A stretch of 64,000 nucleotides of DNA from Lentzea tibetensis (GCF_007845675.1 NZ_VOBR01000010.1:179530-243529); one strand, 5' to 3'; shown: positions 16,134-26,300, numbered from the stretch's first letter. Made by a program: numbers and translations. Notes: generated by a model from the sequence alone, not told the origin.

Positions 16134-17365
16134 GGTCGCACCACCTCGTGCCTGCGGTCGGACACGGCAGTCTCCAGGTCGCGCACGTTGTCCTGCCGCT
16201 CCTCGTCATCAGCGGGAGCGGGAGCGGCGAGGTGCGCGAAGTACAGGGCACGCAACCGCTCCGCACGCGCGCGGGCGGTGAGGTACCGGTCGAGTGACTC
16301 GCGTTTGCGAGCCACGATCGTGATGACGGCGGCGAAAGCGCCGCCTGCGACGACGAGCACGCCAGGCCACGGTGTGTCGCGCAGCCACGTCTGCAGTGCG
16401 CCGAACGTGGTGGTCGCCAACCCGCCCGCGATGGCGAGAACGGTGAGCAGCCGGTACCGGTTCTGCTCGCGCTCGGCCTCGGCGTCGAGCTCGTGGAACA
16501 CCGGTGCGACGACCTGGTTGGCGTCGTGGATCGCGTCGGCCAGCGCCGGGTACGCGACGACGAAGCCGGGGTCGACGAGCGGGCGCTGCTCGGGGGTCCT
16601 GAAGCGCAGCCGCGGCCACACGGGTGGCGGGGGCGTGCGCGGGGAGTCCTTGCCCAGCAACCGTTCCAGCTCGCCGACGATCTTCTCGGCGCCCTCGTCG
16701 ACGTGCACGACGTGGACCTTGCCGCTGCGGACCAGCACGGCGAGGTCGCCGGTGATGTTGCCGGTCGCGATGCGGTCGGCGAGTCCCGTGGTGCCCGCGA
16801 TGACGAGCAGCGGGTTGTCGCCGCCGAGGTGGTCGACGACGCAGGTCTCGGCGATCGACTCACCGCCGACCAGTACCGCGACCACGGGACGCTTGCGGCG
16901 GATGGCGTCCACGGTGCGGAAGTAGACCGGTGTCGCGTCCGTCCACTCGGAACCGGGCACGACGATGGCGACGTCGTGATTGGACTCGAGTTTCACCTCG
17001 CCGTTCGCGGGTGGCGCGTCCTCCGTCGCCACCTTGCTCGACGGCACGACGCCGACGCTGAACGGCCAGCGCAGCTCGCACGCTTCGAGCGCCATGCCGA
17101 AGAGGTGCACGACGCCGCGGTCGGCGCCCTCCGTGACGAACGCCGCGTCGTGCCGGGACGCGCTGACGACGACGGATCTCAGCACTGGAAGTAGGTTCGC
17201 GGCGAGATCCGTCCCAATGTCCTCTGTGGTGCCGAACAACGCGACCACCGTGCGGCCTCGGGGAAGTCCGAGGGAGCGGGGCCGGATGTCGGCGTCCGGC
17301 TGGGCAAGCCGTTTGACCGTTGGGCCGCCTGCTTTGGGCATGGGGCGCACCATAACGGCCATCAT
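16130..17365 (-). CDS. SLOG (LSDAT-type) nucleotide-sensor fused to SLATT membrane domain
   Basis: This 411-residue protein has an N-terminal Rossmann-like SLOG/LSDAT domain, about residues 30-235: RGRTVVALFGTTEDIGTDLA, then FVTEGADRGVVHLFG and RKRPVVAVLVGGESI. LSDAT domains, related to TRPM and LOG proteins, are thought to bind NAD-derived or other nucleotide ligands. Residues of about 260-400 form a SLATT region with two membrane helices (LLTVLAIAGGLATTTFGALQ and GVLVVAGGAFAAVITIVARK) and a following charged helix. It is translationally coupled to a second SLATT gene. No clear SD precedes ATG 17365, and ATGs at 17353 and 17341 are alternatives. The function as nucleotide-gated membrane effector is a published prediction for the families, not shown here. 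Confidence 0.82.
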   Translation of the reverse strand: MMAVMVRPMPKAGGPTVKRLAQPDADIRPRSLGLPRGRTVVALFGTTEDIGTDLAANLLPVLRSVVVSASRHDAAFVTEGADRGVVHLFGMALEACELRWPFSVGVVPSSKVATEDAPPANGEVKLESNHDVAIVVPGSEWTDATPVYFRTVDAIRRKRPVVAVLVGGESIAETCVVDHLGGDNPLLVIAGTTGLADRIATGNITGDLAVLVRSGKVHVVHVDEGAEKIVGELERLLGKDSPRTPPPPVWPRLRFRTPEQRPLVDPGFVVAYPALADAIHDANQVVAPVFHELDAEAEREQNRYRLLTVLAIAGGLATTTFGALQTWLRDTPWPGVLVVAGGAFAAVITIVARKRESLDRYLTARARAERLRALYFAHLAAPAPADDEERQDNVRDLETAVSDRRHEVVRP

Positions 17366-17465
17366 GCTGGGAAACCAGAGCCGTTCAGTCCTCTGGTTCC
17401 TACATCAACTGAGACAAAGGGGCCCGCGGTCAAAACCAGCACGTCACTGCACGTAAAATCGGTCC

Positions 17466-18848
17466 ATGACCTCGATCGACCCCGGACAGTTGGACATCTG
17501 CCTGCGCGTGCTGGCGGAGGTCGAGGAGCTGCCTGCCGAACACCCGGACGCGGTCCGCGTGCGCCTCGCGACGGCGCGGATCTTCAAGGCCGCGAAGAAG
17601 TTCCGCAAGTCCGAACGGCGTGCGGCGGTCACCGAGGCCGACCGCGCTGTGACCGCGCTCACCGCCACCGGCTCGCCGGAGCGCATCGACGACGAGACCC
17701 AGGGCCTGCCACTGGTGTCGAACTCACCCGGCGCCTCCGCGGGCACGCTGCTGCGTGCGCGTTCCTGTTACACGTGCCGCAAGAGGTACGTCGAGGTCGA
17801 CGCGTTCTACCACCAGCTGTGCCCGGCGTGCGCGAAGTTCAACCACGCCAAACGAGACGCGCGCACCGACCTCTCCGGACGGCGGGCGCTGCTCACCGGT
17901 GGCCGCGCGAAGATCGGCATGTACATCGCGCTGCGGCTGCTGCGTGACGGTGCCCACACCACCATCACGACCCGCTTCCCGAAGGACGCCGCGCGCCGGT
18001 TCGCGTCGATGCCGGACGCGCCGGAGTGGCTCGACCGGCTGCGGATCGTCGGCATCGACCTGCGCGACCCGGCGCAGGTGCTGGCGCTGTCGGACTCGGT
18101 CGCCGAGCAGGGCCCGCTCGACATCCTCATCAACAACGCGGCGCAGACAGTGCGCCGCTCCCCCGGCGCGTACGCCCCGCTCGCGGCGGCCGAGTCGACG
18201 CCGCTGCCGTCCGGGCCGATGCCGGAGATGATCTCGTTCGGCGGCCTCGGCCAGCTCGCGCTGCCCGGCACGGCGGTTCCCGAGGCGCACGCGGTGACGA
18301 CGCTGGCGTTGATGGCGGGCTCGAAGGAGATCGACGCGGGCGGTCTGGTGCCGGACCTGCACGACGTGAACAGCTGGACGCAGCGGGTGGACGAGGTCGA
18401 CCCGGTCGAGCTGCTCGAGGTGCAGCTGTGCAACATGACGACGCCGTTCCTGCTGGTCTCGAAGCTGCGACCGGCCATGGCGGCGGCGAAGGCGCGCCGC
18501 AAGTACGTGGTGAACGTGTCCGCGATGGAAGGCCAGTTCAGTCGCGTCTACAAGGGCTCGGGGCACCCGCACACGAACATGGCGAAGGCCGCGCTGAACA
18601 TGCTGACCCGCACCAGCGCCGAGGAGATGCTGACGACCGACGGCATCCTGATGACCGCCGTCGACACCGGCTGGATCACCGACGAACGCCCGCACCCGCT
18701 CAAGATGCGGCTCGCCGACGAGGGCTTCCACGCGCCGCTGGACCTGGTCGACGGCGCCGCCCGCGTCTACGACCCGATCGTGCGCGGCGAGCTGGGCGAG
18801 GACGTGTTCGGCTGCTTCCTGAAGGACTACGCACCCGCCCCCTGGTGA
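17466..18848 (+). CDS. Zinc-ribbon SDR-family oxidoreductase lacking the catalytic tyrosine
   Basis: The 460-residue protein has an N-terminal helical part, a zinc-ribbon-like segment (CYTCRKRY near residue 101 and CPAC near 120), then an SDR Rossmann domain from about 137. The cofactor motif is LTGGRAKIGMYIA and the NNAAQT motif is intact. The usual active-site YxxxK is T370-N-M-A-K374, so tyrosine is replaced by threonine while lysine remains. It may be a binding protein or use a different catalytic residue. It starts 100 bp upstream-divergent from the SLOG gene and lies upstream of ku on the same strand, 95 bp apart. The substrate is unknown. Confidence 0.85.
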   Translation: MTSIDPGQLDICLRVLAEVEELPAEHPDAVRVRLATARIFKAAKKFRKSERRAAVTEADRAVTALTATGSPERIDDETQGLPLVSNSPGASAGTLLRARSCYTCRKRYVEVDAFYHQLCPACAKFNHAKRDARTDLSGRRALLTGGRAKIGMYIALRLLRDGAHTTITTRFPKDAARRFASMPDAPEWLDRLRIVGIDLRDPAQVLALSDSVAEQGPLDILINNAAQTVRRSPGAYAPLAAAESTPLPSGPMPEMISFGGLGQLALPGTAVPEAHAVTTLALMAGSKEIDAGGLVPDLHDVNSWTQRVDEVDPVELLEVQLCNMTTPFLLVSKLRPAMAAAKARRKYVVNVSAMEGQFSRVYKGSGHPHTNMAKAALNMLTRTSAEEMLTTDGILMTAVDTGWITDERPHPLKMRLADEGFHAPLDLVDGAARVYDPIVRGELGEDVFGCFLKDYAPAPW

Positions 18849-18860
18849 CACACGTGTGTC
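18847..18860. promoter_or_regulatory. 14-bp perfect palindrome upstream of ku
   Basis: GACACACGTGTGTC is a perfect palindrome that begins inside the SDR stop codon. A degraded relative (GTCACACATGGGTGCGACAC) lies at 18897-18916, closer to the ku start. The pair suggests a two-site operator for ku; it could also act as a weak terminator for the SDR gene. Confidence 0.45.
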
Positions 18861-18943
18861 GAACACTCACACGGCCGCACCCGTCTGAGTTGTTTCGTCA
18901 CACATGGGTGCGACACTGACCTGCACGGCGTACGAACAATGTC

Positions 18944-19675
18944 ATGAAGACTGTGTGGCGGGGGGCGCTGTGGCTGGGCGTCGCGAGAATCGCTGTCCGG
19001 ATGGTCACGGCGACGGAGGACCACCGGGTCCACTTCCACCTGGTGCACCGCGATGACGGCGGCCGGGTGCGGCACCACCAGGTGTGCGAGGTGTGCGGTG
19101 AGCGGCTGAGCGCGCCGGACATCGGACGCGGCTACCCGCTCGACGACGGCCGGATGGTCGTCATGGAGGACGCGGACTTCGCCGGACTGCCACCCGCCGC
19201 CGACCACGCGATCGAGGTGCGGCAGTTCGTGCCGGACGACGAGGTCGATCCGATCCTGCTGCGCCGCAGCTACTACCTCGAACCGGACGGCGCGGCCGTG
19301 CGCCCCTACATCGTGCTGCGCGAGACGCTCGCCAGGTCCGGCAAGGTCGCGGTGGCGAACATCGTGCTGCGGTCCCGCTCGACGCTGGCCGTGGTGCGCG
19401 CCCGCGGCGACCTGCTGGTGCTGCAGACGATGCTGTGGCCGGACGAGGTCCGCCCGCCCGAGTTCCCGTTCGTCGCACGGGACGTCGAGCTGCGGACCGC
19501 CGACCTGGCCTCCGCCGCGGCGCTGGTGGAGTCGATGACCAGGCCGTTCGAGCCCGCCGAGCACACCGACGACTACCGCGACGCTCTGCTGCGCACCATC
19601 GAGGCCAGGACGGCCGACCTGCCGATCCCCACCCAGTCGACCCGCTCGCCCGACCTGGTCCCCGACCCGAAGTAG
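18944..19675 (+). CDS. ku: Bacterial Ku-like DNA end-binding protein
   Basis: The 243-residue product matches the bacterial Ku core: MKTVWRGALWLGVARIAVRM, ATEDHRVHFHLVHRDDGGRV, VCEVCGERLSAPDIGRGYPL and the bridge/beta-barrel region ILLRRSYYLEPDG. Ku binds double-strand DNA ends in non-homologous end joining and normally recruits LigD. It is shorter than most bacterial Ku proteins, which have about 270-300 residues or more, and it ends with a Pro/Ser tail without the usual lysine-rich extension. No ligD is in the window. It may be one of several Ku paralogues, as is common in actinomycetes. Confidence 0.88.
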   Translation: MKTVWRGALWLGVARIAVRMVTATEDHRVHFHLVHRDDGGRVRHHQVCEVCGERLSAPDIGRGYPLDDGRMVVMEDADFAGLPPAADHAIEVRQFVPDDEVDPILLRRSYYLEPDGAAVRPYIVLRETLARSGKVAVANIVLRSRSTLAVVRARGDLLVLQTMLWPDEVRPPEFPFVARDVELRTADLASAAALVESMTRPFEPAEHTDDYRDALLRTIEARTADLPIPTQSTRSPDLVPDPK

Positions 19676-19676
19676 G

Positions 19677-20369
19677 TCACCAGTTGGCGGGCTCCGCCAG
19701 TGCGTAGCTCGACGCGATGCGGTGCTGGTCGTGGAAGATCGACAGCGTGCTCTGCCCGGCGGGCTTGCCGTTGCGCCACGCGGTGGCGTAGATGCCGGAC
19801 GACCAGCGCATCGTCTTCGACGTCTTGGGGAGCACGGTCTGCGTGCGCGAGACCTTGCGCTCGCCGTTGATCCACACCTCGAACTTGCCGGTGTCCTTCT
19901 CCAGCTTGAACCGGGTGACGACGCGGATCCACTCGCCGCGCTTGATCTTGCCGACGGTGCCGGAGATGCCGCCGGAGCCGCCGTAGCGGATCTCGTCGTT
20001 CTGCACGAACATCAGCAGCCACGGGCCTTCGGGGTCCTCGGGCGACCACTGCTGGAACGTGACGTTCTGGTTGTGGAACTGCCAGTTCGCGGGCAGGAAG
20101 ACCGCCTGACCGTAGTAGCGGTCCTGGCCGACGGACTGGGCGCCGCGGTCGATGGTCTCCGAGTGGTAGCCACCTGTCTCGCCGATGTAGGTCTGCTTCG
20201 ACTCGATGGACGTGGTGCCCTTGTACTTCACCGAGGTGACGTCGCGGATCGTGCCCTGCTTCTGCGTGTAGTGGTAGTCCCAGCCGGCGAGCTTGCCGTC
20301 GTTCTCGAAGTACACGCCGGGTGGCGCGGGCGCCAAAGCAGCCACCAGCGCAAGTGAGAGCGCGAACAT
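19677..20369 (-). CDS. Secreted polysaccharide-lyase-like protein (heparin lyase I / PL20-like fold)
   Basis: This 230-residue protein starts with a short signal peptide (MFALSLALVAALAPA). The body reads as a concanavalin-type jelly roll of the heparin-lyase-I/glucuronan-lyase group: GTTSIESKQTYIGETGGYHS, then YYGQAVFLPANWQF, IRYGGSGGISGTVGKIKRGE and FKLEKDTGKFEVWINGERK. Such enzymes cleave uronic-acid polysaccharides by beta-elimination. Assignment to PL20 is by overall resemblance only. It is convergent with ku, with one base between the two stop codons. Confidence 0.72.
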   Translation of the reverse strand: MFALSLALVAALAPAPPGVYFENDGKLAGWDYHYTQKQGTIRDVTSVKYKGTTSIESKQTYIGETGGYHSETIDRGAQSVGQDRYYGQAVFLPANWQFHNQNVTFQQWSPEDPEGPWLLMFVQNDEIRYGGSGGISGTVGKIKRGEWIRVVTRFKLEKDTGKFEVWINGERKVSRTQTVLPKTSKTMRWSSGIYATAWRNGKPAGQSTLSIFHDQHRIASSYALAEPANW

Positions 20370-20432
20370 GTTGCCTCCACTGTGGTCCGTGGCGGCGGCA
20401 CGTGCCCACCATAGACAGAAACGGCGTGGACG

Positions 20433-23303
20433 TCAGCCCGGCAGGCGCAGGACGCCCATCTCGGCGCACAGCTCGTCGGCCTGGCGCCGGTGGCGGCGTG
20501 CGACGGCGCCGTCGAGCAGGTCGGCGAGGCTGTCCAGCGCCCACGCCTGCTCGATCCGGTACTCGATGCGGGACGCGATCTCCAGCGCCCGCCGGTGCTG
20601 CACCACGGCCTCGTCGAGGCGGCCGTCGGCGCGTTCGATCGCACCGAGCACGTTGTGCGCGGTGCTCAGGTGATCGCGGCTCGCACCGTGGCCGAGCGCG
20701 GCGAACGCACGGCCCGCGAAGTCACGCGCACGCGGCAGGTCACCGGCCCTGCGCAAGGCGTCGGCGGTCTTGATCAGCCCCCGCATCGCGTAGTGCGTGT
20801 TGCCGATCGACTCGGCCAGCGCGACGCCCTCGTGCAGCAACGCCAGCGCCCGGTCGTGGTCACCGAGCCTGCTGAACGCCGCTCCCAGTCCACAGAGGAC
20901 GGATGCTTCCTCGCCGCGCTCGTTGATCTCCCTGCTGCGCACGAGCGCCGTCTCCAGCTCGACTCGCGCGGCCTCCGGATCGCCGAGTGCCAGGTGCACC
21001 CTGCCGACGTTGGCGATGCCGATGGCGACGAACCGGTGGGAGTGGATGCGCTGCTGGATCGCCAGCGCTGTGCGGTAGTGCTCCAGCGCGTCGCCGAACC
21101 GGCCGAGCCGGTGCGCCACCATGCCCAGCACGGCGAGCGTCGTGCTCTCCCGCAGCACGTCACCCAACTCCCGTGCGACGTCGAGCACCAGCCGGGCGTT
21201 CGCCTGCGCCTCCCGGTACCGGCAGCGGCTGTAGCCGATCACCGTCATGTTGTGCAGGCACGCCATCTCGGCCACCCGGTCGCCGAGCCTGCGGGCCGCC
21301 GCGAGCGCGGGTTCCTGCAGCTCGACGAGGTCGTCGAGGTGCTCACCGATGATCAGGCTGTGCCCGATGTCGCGCAGGAGCCCGCAGGTGTGCCGGTCCG
21401 ACCCCGACTCGGCGGCGTACCTGGACGCCGCGACCAGGTTCTCCCGCTCGGCGGTGAACCACGCCATCGCGGTGACGTCGTCGGGCAACGGCGGCACGTC
21501 GCCCGGCACGTCGTCGACGTCCGGCGGAATGGACTCCCTGCCCGGTTGCACGAGGTCGGCGGCGAGGTGCGCGACGTGCAGGTAGTAGTCGAGCAGCCGG
21601 TGCACACCCGGCTCCGGCCCGAGCGAGCGGGCGTACTCGCGCACCAGGTCGTGGAACGAGTAGCGGTCGCGCACGCGCCGCACCAGCAGGTGGTGGTCGA
21701 GCAGGTCCTCCAGCACTTCGCGCGCGTCGTGGAACGCGGTCCCGGCGAGCGCCGCCGCGGCGTAGAGGTCGAAGTCGACGCCGGGGTGCTGCCCGAGCAG
21801 CCGGAACATCGACTGCTGCTCGGATGTCAGGTGGTCGTACGACACCGCGAACGCGGCCAGCACGTCCCGGTCGCCCGCCTTGAGCTCCACGAGCCTGCGC
21901 AGCTGGGCACCGAGCCGCTCCACCAGGTCACCGACCGTCCATCGTGGACGGTGGGCGAGCCGGGCGGCTGCGATGCGCAGCGCGAGCGGCAGCCGTCCGC
22001 ACAGCTCGACGAGCGACGCCACCTCGTCCGGCTCCTCCGCGGCCCGCGCGCCGAGGATCTCCGCGACCAGGTCGCGCGCCTCGGACTCGGTCAGCACGTC
22101 CAGCGACAGCTGCGCGGCGCCGTCGATGACGAGCCTGCGCCTGCTCGTGACCACGGTCAGGCAGCCGGGCGCGCCGGTCAGCAGGGGGACGACCTGCTCG
22201 GCGTCCACCGCGTTGTCGAGCACCACGACCGCCCTGCGCGCGGCCATCTCGGCGCGCCAGGCGGTGATCCGCTGGTCGAGCTCGCCGGGCACGTCGGCGG
22301 GCGGCACGCCGATCGCGCGCAGCAACGTGTCCAGCGCGGCGAACGGCGACACCGGTCCACGGCCGGGAGTGAACCCGTGCAGGTCGACGAACACACGCGC
22401 GTCCGGGTAGCGATCGCCCAGCCGGTGCACGGCGTGCACGGCCAGCGCGGTCTTGCCGACACCCGCCATGCCGTCGACCACGACGACGACGGCCTCCGCA
22501 CCCAGCCGCGCCAGCTCGCCGGTCCGGCCGGTGAAGTCCGGCACGTCGAACGGCAGCGCCACCCGCGGCCGCACCGGCCGCTCGGCGGGAGTCGTTGCCG
22601 GCGAAGGAGTATCGGTGCGCAGGATGCGCTCGTGCAGCGCCCGCAGCCGCGGACCGGGGCCGATGCCCAGCTCGTCCGCGAGCAGCGCGCGGGTCTCCTC
22701 GTAGCGGCGCACCGCGTCGGCCTGGCGCCCGCAGCGGTGGAGCGCGAGCACCTCCAGCGCGACCAGTTCCTCCCGCAACGGGTGCTCCGCGACCACGGCG
22801 GACAGCTCGTCGGGCACCTCGTGGTGGCGACCGAGGTCCAGCGACTCGGCCGCCCACTTCTCCGCGACGGTCAGCCGTTCCGCGTCGACATCGGTGCCGA
22901 TGCGCAACAGCACCTCCGAGTCGCCGACACCGGACAAAGCGGACCCGCGCCACAGCCGGAGCGCGTCACGCAGTTCCTCGGGAGCGGTCGCGGCGCGCAC
23001 CAGCGCGCGGAACTCGTGCAGGTCCACGACGGACGGGTCGACGTCCAGCGCGTAGCCCGCGGAGCGACGGCTGATCGGGAACCCGGCCGGCCCCAGCACC
23101 TCGCGCAGCCGCGAGACGTGCTCGTGCACGTCATCCGGCCCAGCGTCGCCCCGCAGCGCGCCGGCCAGGCGCTCCACCGGAACGGCCTCACCCGCGTCGA
23201 GCGCGAGCATCGCCAGCAGACCTCGCCGCACCGGCGGCCCGATGGGCAGGCGCTCTCCGTCGAGCCACACCTCGACCGAACCGAGCACCCCCACACCCCG
23301 CAC
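20433..23303 (-). CDS. SARP-type regulator with NB-ARC ATPase and TPR domains (AfsR-like)
   Basis: This protein of about 956 residues has three parts. Residues 1-90 are a winged-helix OmpR-like DNA-binding domain, and residues 95-235 are a bacterial transcriptional activator domain with LREELVALEVLALHRCGRQA. Residues of about 265-600 are an NB-ARC ATPase with Walker A DGMAGVGKTALAVHAV, Walker B RAVVVLDNAVDAEQV and GRLPLALRIAA. The C-terminal 350 residues are TPR repeats (ALEHYRTALAIQQRIHSHRF). SARPs activate secondary-metabolism or stress genes. The start is taken as GTG 23303, since the domain begins within 5 residues; there is no strong SD. It is divergent from the nuclease-helicase gene across about 90 bp. 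Confidence 0.9.
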   Translation of the reverse strand: MRGVGVLGSVEVWLDGERLPIGPPVRRGLLAMLALDAGEAVPVERLAGALRGDAGPDDVHEHVSRLREVLGPAGFPISRRSAGYALDVDPSVVDLHEFRALVRAATAPEELRDALRLWRGSALSGVGDSEVLLRIGTDVDAERLTVAEKWAAESLDLGRHHEVPDELSAVVAEHPLREELVALEVLALHRCGRQADAVRRYEETRALLADELGIGPGPRLRALHERILRTDTPSPATTPAERPVRPRVALPFDVPDFTGRTGELARLGAEAVVVVVDGMAGVGKTALAVHAVHRLGDRYPDARVFVDLHGFTPGRGPVSPFAALDTLLRAIGVPPADVPGELDQRITAWRAEMAARRAVVVLDNAVDAEQVVPLLTGAPGCLTVVTSRRRLVIDGAAQLSLDVLTESEARDLVAEILGARAAEEPDEVASLVELCGRLPLALRIAAARLAHRPRWTVGDLVERLGAQLRRLVELKAGDRDVLAAFAVSYDHLTSEQQSMFRLLGQHPGVDFDLYAAAALAGTAFHDAREVLEDLLDHHLLVRRVRDRYSFHDLVREYARSLGPEPGVHRLLDYYLHVAHLAADLVQPGRESIPPDVDDVPGDVPPLPDDVTAMAWFTAERENLVAASRYAAESGSDRHTCGLLRDIGHSLIIGEHLDDLVELQEPALAAARRLGDRVAEMACLHNMTVIGYSRCRYREAQANARLVLDVARELGDVLRESTTLAVLGMVAHRLGRFGDALEHYRTALAIQQRIHSHRFVAIGIANVGRVHLALGDPEAARVELETALVRSREINERGEEASVLCGLGAAFSRLGDHDRALALLHEGVALAESIGNTHYAMRGLIKTADALRRAGDLPRARDFAGRAFAALGHGASRDHLSTAHNVLGAIERADGRLDEAVVQHRRALEIASRIEYRIEQAWALDSLADLLDGAVARRHRRQADELCAEMGVLRLPG

Positions 23304-23392
23304 CCCGACACAATAGGTCGTGCGCCCCCGGCGACATCCCGGTGCGGGCCCAATGCGCGGCCGGCCGGGGCTCATCGTGTAAGCACCTGAGC

Positions 23393-26300
23393 ATGCTCAT
23401 GAGCTCCGACGGCCTCGTGGTCTCCCCGACGGACCTCGTCGACCTGCTCGAGTGCGAGCACCGCAGCGCGCTCACGCATGCGCTGGCCTGCAACGTTCCC
23501 GACGCGCCCCGGCCGGGCTCCAGGCCGGACGCGGTGGTGACCAAGCACGGCGTCCAGCACGAGCAGAACGTCCTCGAGCAGCTCAAGGCCACCTACGACG
23601 TCGTCGAGATCGGGCAGCCCGCCCCGCACCCCGACGCGCTGCGGGCGGCCGCGAAGCAGACGCTCGACGCGTTGAACAGCGGCGCACAGGCCGTCTACCA
23701 GGCCGTCTTCTTCGACGGCAGCTTCTACGGCCGGGCGGACTTCCTCATCGCGGGCGCCGACGGCCGGTTCGAGCCGTACGACACGAAGCTGGCGCGGCGG
23801 GCGAGCCCGTCGGCCGTGCTCCAGCTGACCGCGTACGCGAGCGCGCTCGGCGAGTACGCGGGCCCGGACATGCACCTGCTGCTCGGCGACGGCACCCAGC
23901 ACACCTACCGGGTCAACGACTTCCGCCCGCTGCTGACCAGGCTGCGGCGCAGGCTCGACGAGCGGCTGGCCAAGCCCGCCCGGTTGCCGGACCGGCTGTG
24001 GGACGACGAGCGCCCGGCGTGCGCGACGTGCCGGTTCGCCCAGCACTGCGCGACCGGCCGCGACACCGGCCGCGATCTGTCCCTGGTCGCGGGCATGCGG
24101 TCCGACCAGCGGCGCAAGCTGGTGTCCGCGGGCATCGCGACGATCGACGACCTGGCCGTCGCCGAGACGCGGCCGCAGAACCTCTCCCCCAGCAGCTTCG
24201 AGTCGTTGCGCGCGCAGGCGAAGCTCCAGGTCCAGCAGGACCGCACGAACAAGATCAGCTACGAGGTCATCGGCCCGGACGCGCTGGCCGAACTGCCCGC
24301 GCCGAGCGAGGGCGACGTCTTCTTCGACATGGAGGGCGACCCGTACGTCGGGCTGGAGTACCTGTTCGGCGCGCTGACGCCGGACCGGGTGTTCACGCCG
24401 TTCTGGGCGCACGACCACGCCGAGGAGAAGAAGGCTTTCGAGTCGTTCGTCGACCTCGCGGTCGGCAGGCTCGCCGAGCACCCCGGCGCGCACATCTACC
24501 ACTACGCGCCGTACGAGCTGAGCGCGTTGAAGCGCCTCGCGGCCGTGCACGGCACGCGTGAGTCCGAAGTGGACGACCTGCTGCGCGCGGGAGCGCTGGT
24601 GGACCTGTACGCGGTGGTGCGCAAGGCGTTGCGCGTGTCGCAGCGGTCGTACTCGATCAAGTACCTCGAACCGCTGTACATGCCGTCCCAGCGCGAGGGT
24701 GACGTGAAGACGGCCGTGTCGAGCATCGAGGCGTACGAGAACTACCTCACGACGCGCGATCCCGCCGTGCTGGACGAGATCGCGGACTACAACGAGTACG
24801 ACTGCGTGTCCACCCTGGAGCTGTACCGGTTCCTGCTGCGGGTCAGGGACGAGCAAGGCATCGAGCCCGTGGTCGTCGTGCCCGACGTCGCGGTGGACGA
24901 GGTGGCGAAGCAGAAGGCGCTGGAACGCGCCGAGCAGATCGCCGCGCTGGTCGAACCGCTGATGGACGCGGGCCACGACCTGCTCGCCGCGTCCGTCGGC
25001 TACCACCGCCGCGAGACGAGCCCGGCGTGGTGGGACTTCTTCCGACAGGCCAACGCGCCGCTGTCCGATCTCGAGACCGACAGCGCGTGCGCGGTGCCGC
25101 TGTCCGTGCGGGCCGACGAGTGGGTCGAGCCGACCGGGCGGGCGAGGACCACCAAGCGCGCGCTGACGTTGCGCTGCGACCCGGACCGCCCGCACCCGTT
25201 CACGAGCGGCGAGGAGATCCGCCTCCTCTACCCCGGTCACGTCACCAGGTCCGCGAAGGTCAGCGACGACGGCCCGAGCGAGCTCGTGCTGACCGAGAGC
25301 GTCAAGCCCGGTGAGACCACCACCGAACTGCCGATCGCGGTCCTGCCCGGTCCGCCGGTGCGCCCCCAGCCGAAGGACGAGGCGGTGGCGGAGCTGGCGG
25401 AACAGGCGGTCGCGCTGCTGCCGCTGCTCCCCCAGAACCCCGGCATCGACCTGCTGCTGCGCACCCCGCCGAGGCGCGCGCTCCCTCAGGACGACGACCT
25501 GGTGCAGGCGGTGATCAAGGCGGTCGACCAGCTCGACGGCGGCACGCTCGCCGTGCAGGGACCGCCCGGCGCGGGCAAGACCTACCTCGCGGGCAGGCTG
25601 ATCACGCACCTGGTCGCGCGGGGCAAGACGGTCGGCGTCACGTCGAACAGCCACAAAGCCATCGAGAACGTGCTGGGCAGCGTCGACCCCGGCATCCCGA
25701 TCGCCAAGCGTCCCAAGGGAAAGGCCGTCGAGGACTGCGCCTGGGAACAGCCGAAGGACAACGGCGCGCTGGTCCGCTGGCGCGCCGAGCACCCCGGCGG
25801 GCACCTGGTCGGCGGCACCGCGTGGACGTTCGCGAACGCGACCCTGCGCGCCGAGCCGTTCGACGTGCTGATCATCGACGAGGCCGGCCAGTTCGCGCTG
25901 GCGGACGCCGTCGCCGTGTCGACCTGCGCGCACAACCTGGTCCTGCTGGGTGATCCGCAGCAGCTGCCGCAGGTCGTGCAGGGCACCCACCCGGCCGGTG
26001 CGGACGCGTCCGCGCTCGGGCACCTGCTCGGTGACGCGGACGTCATCCCGCCGCACCTCGGCTACTTCCTGGACGAGACCAGACGCATGCACCCTGCCGT
26101 GTGCGGGCCGGTGTCCGAGCTGTCGTACCAGGGCCTGCTGCACTCGCACCCCGTCGCGTCCACGCGCGGCGTCTCCGGCATCGACTCGGGGATCTACCTG
26201 CGCGAGGTCGACCACGAGCACAACATCACGTCGTCGGCCGAGGAGGCCGACGCCGTGGTCGACACGGTCCGCGCCCTGATGGGTCGCGAGTGGACGGACG

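Noticed and set aside
20490-23390. Long + strand open frame across the SARP gene
   Set aside because: It has the composition of a shadow frame in GC-rich DNA and no domains; the minus frame has clear SARP, NB-ARC and TPR features.
23372-26221. Long minus-strand open frame across the nuclease-helicase gene
   Set aside because: It is antisense to conserved Walker motifs and has shadow-type composition.
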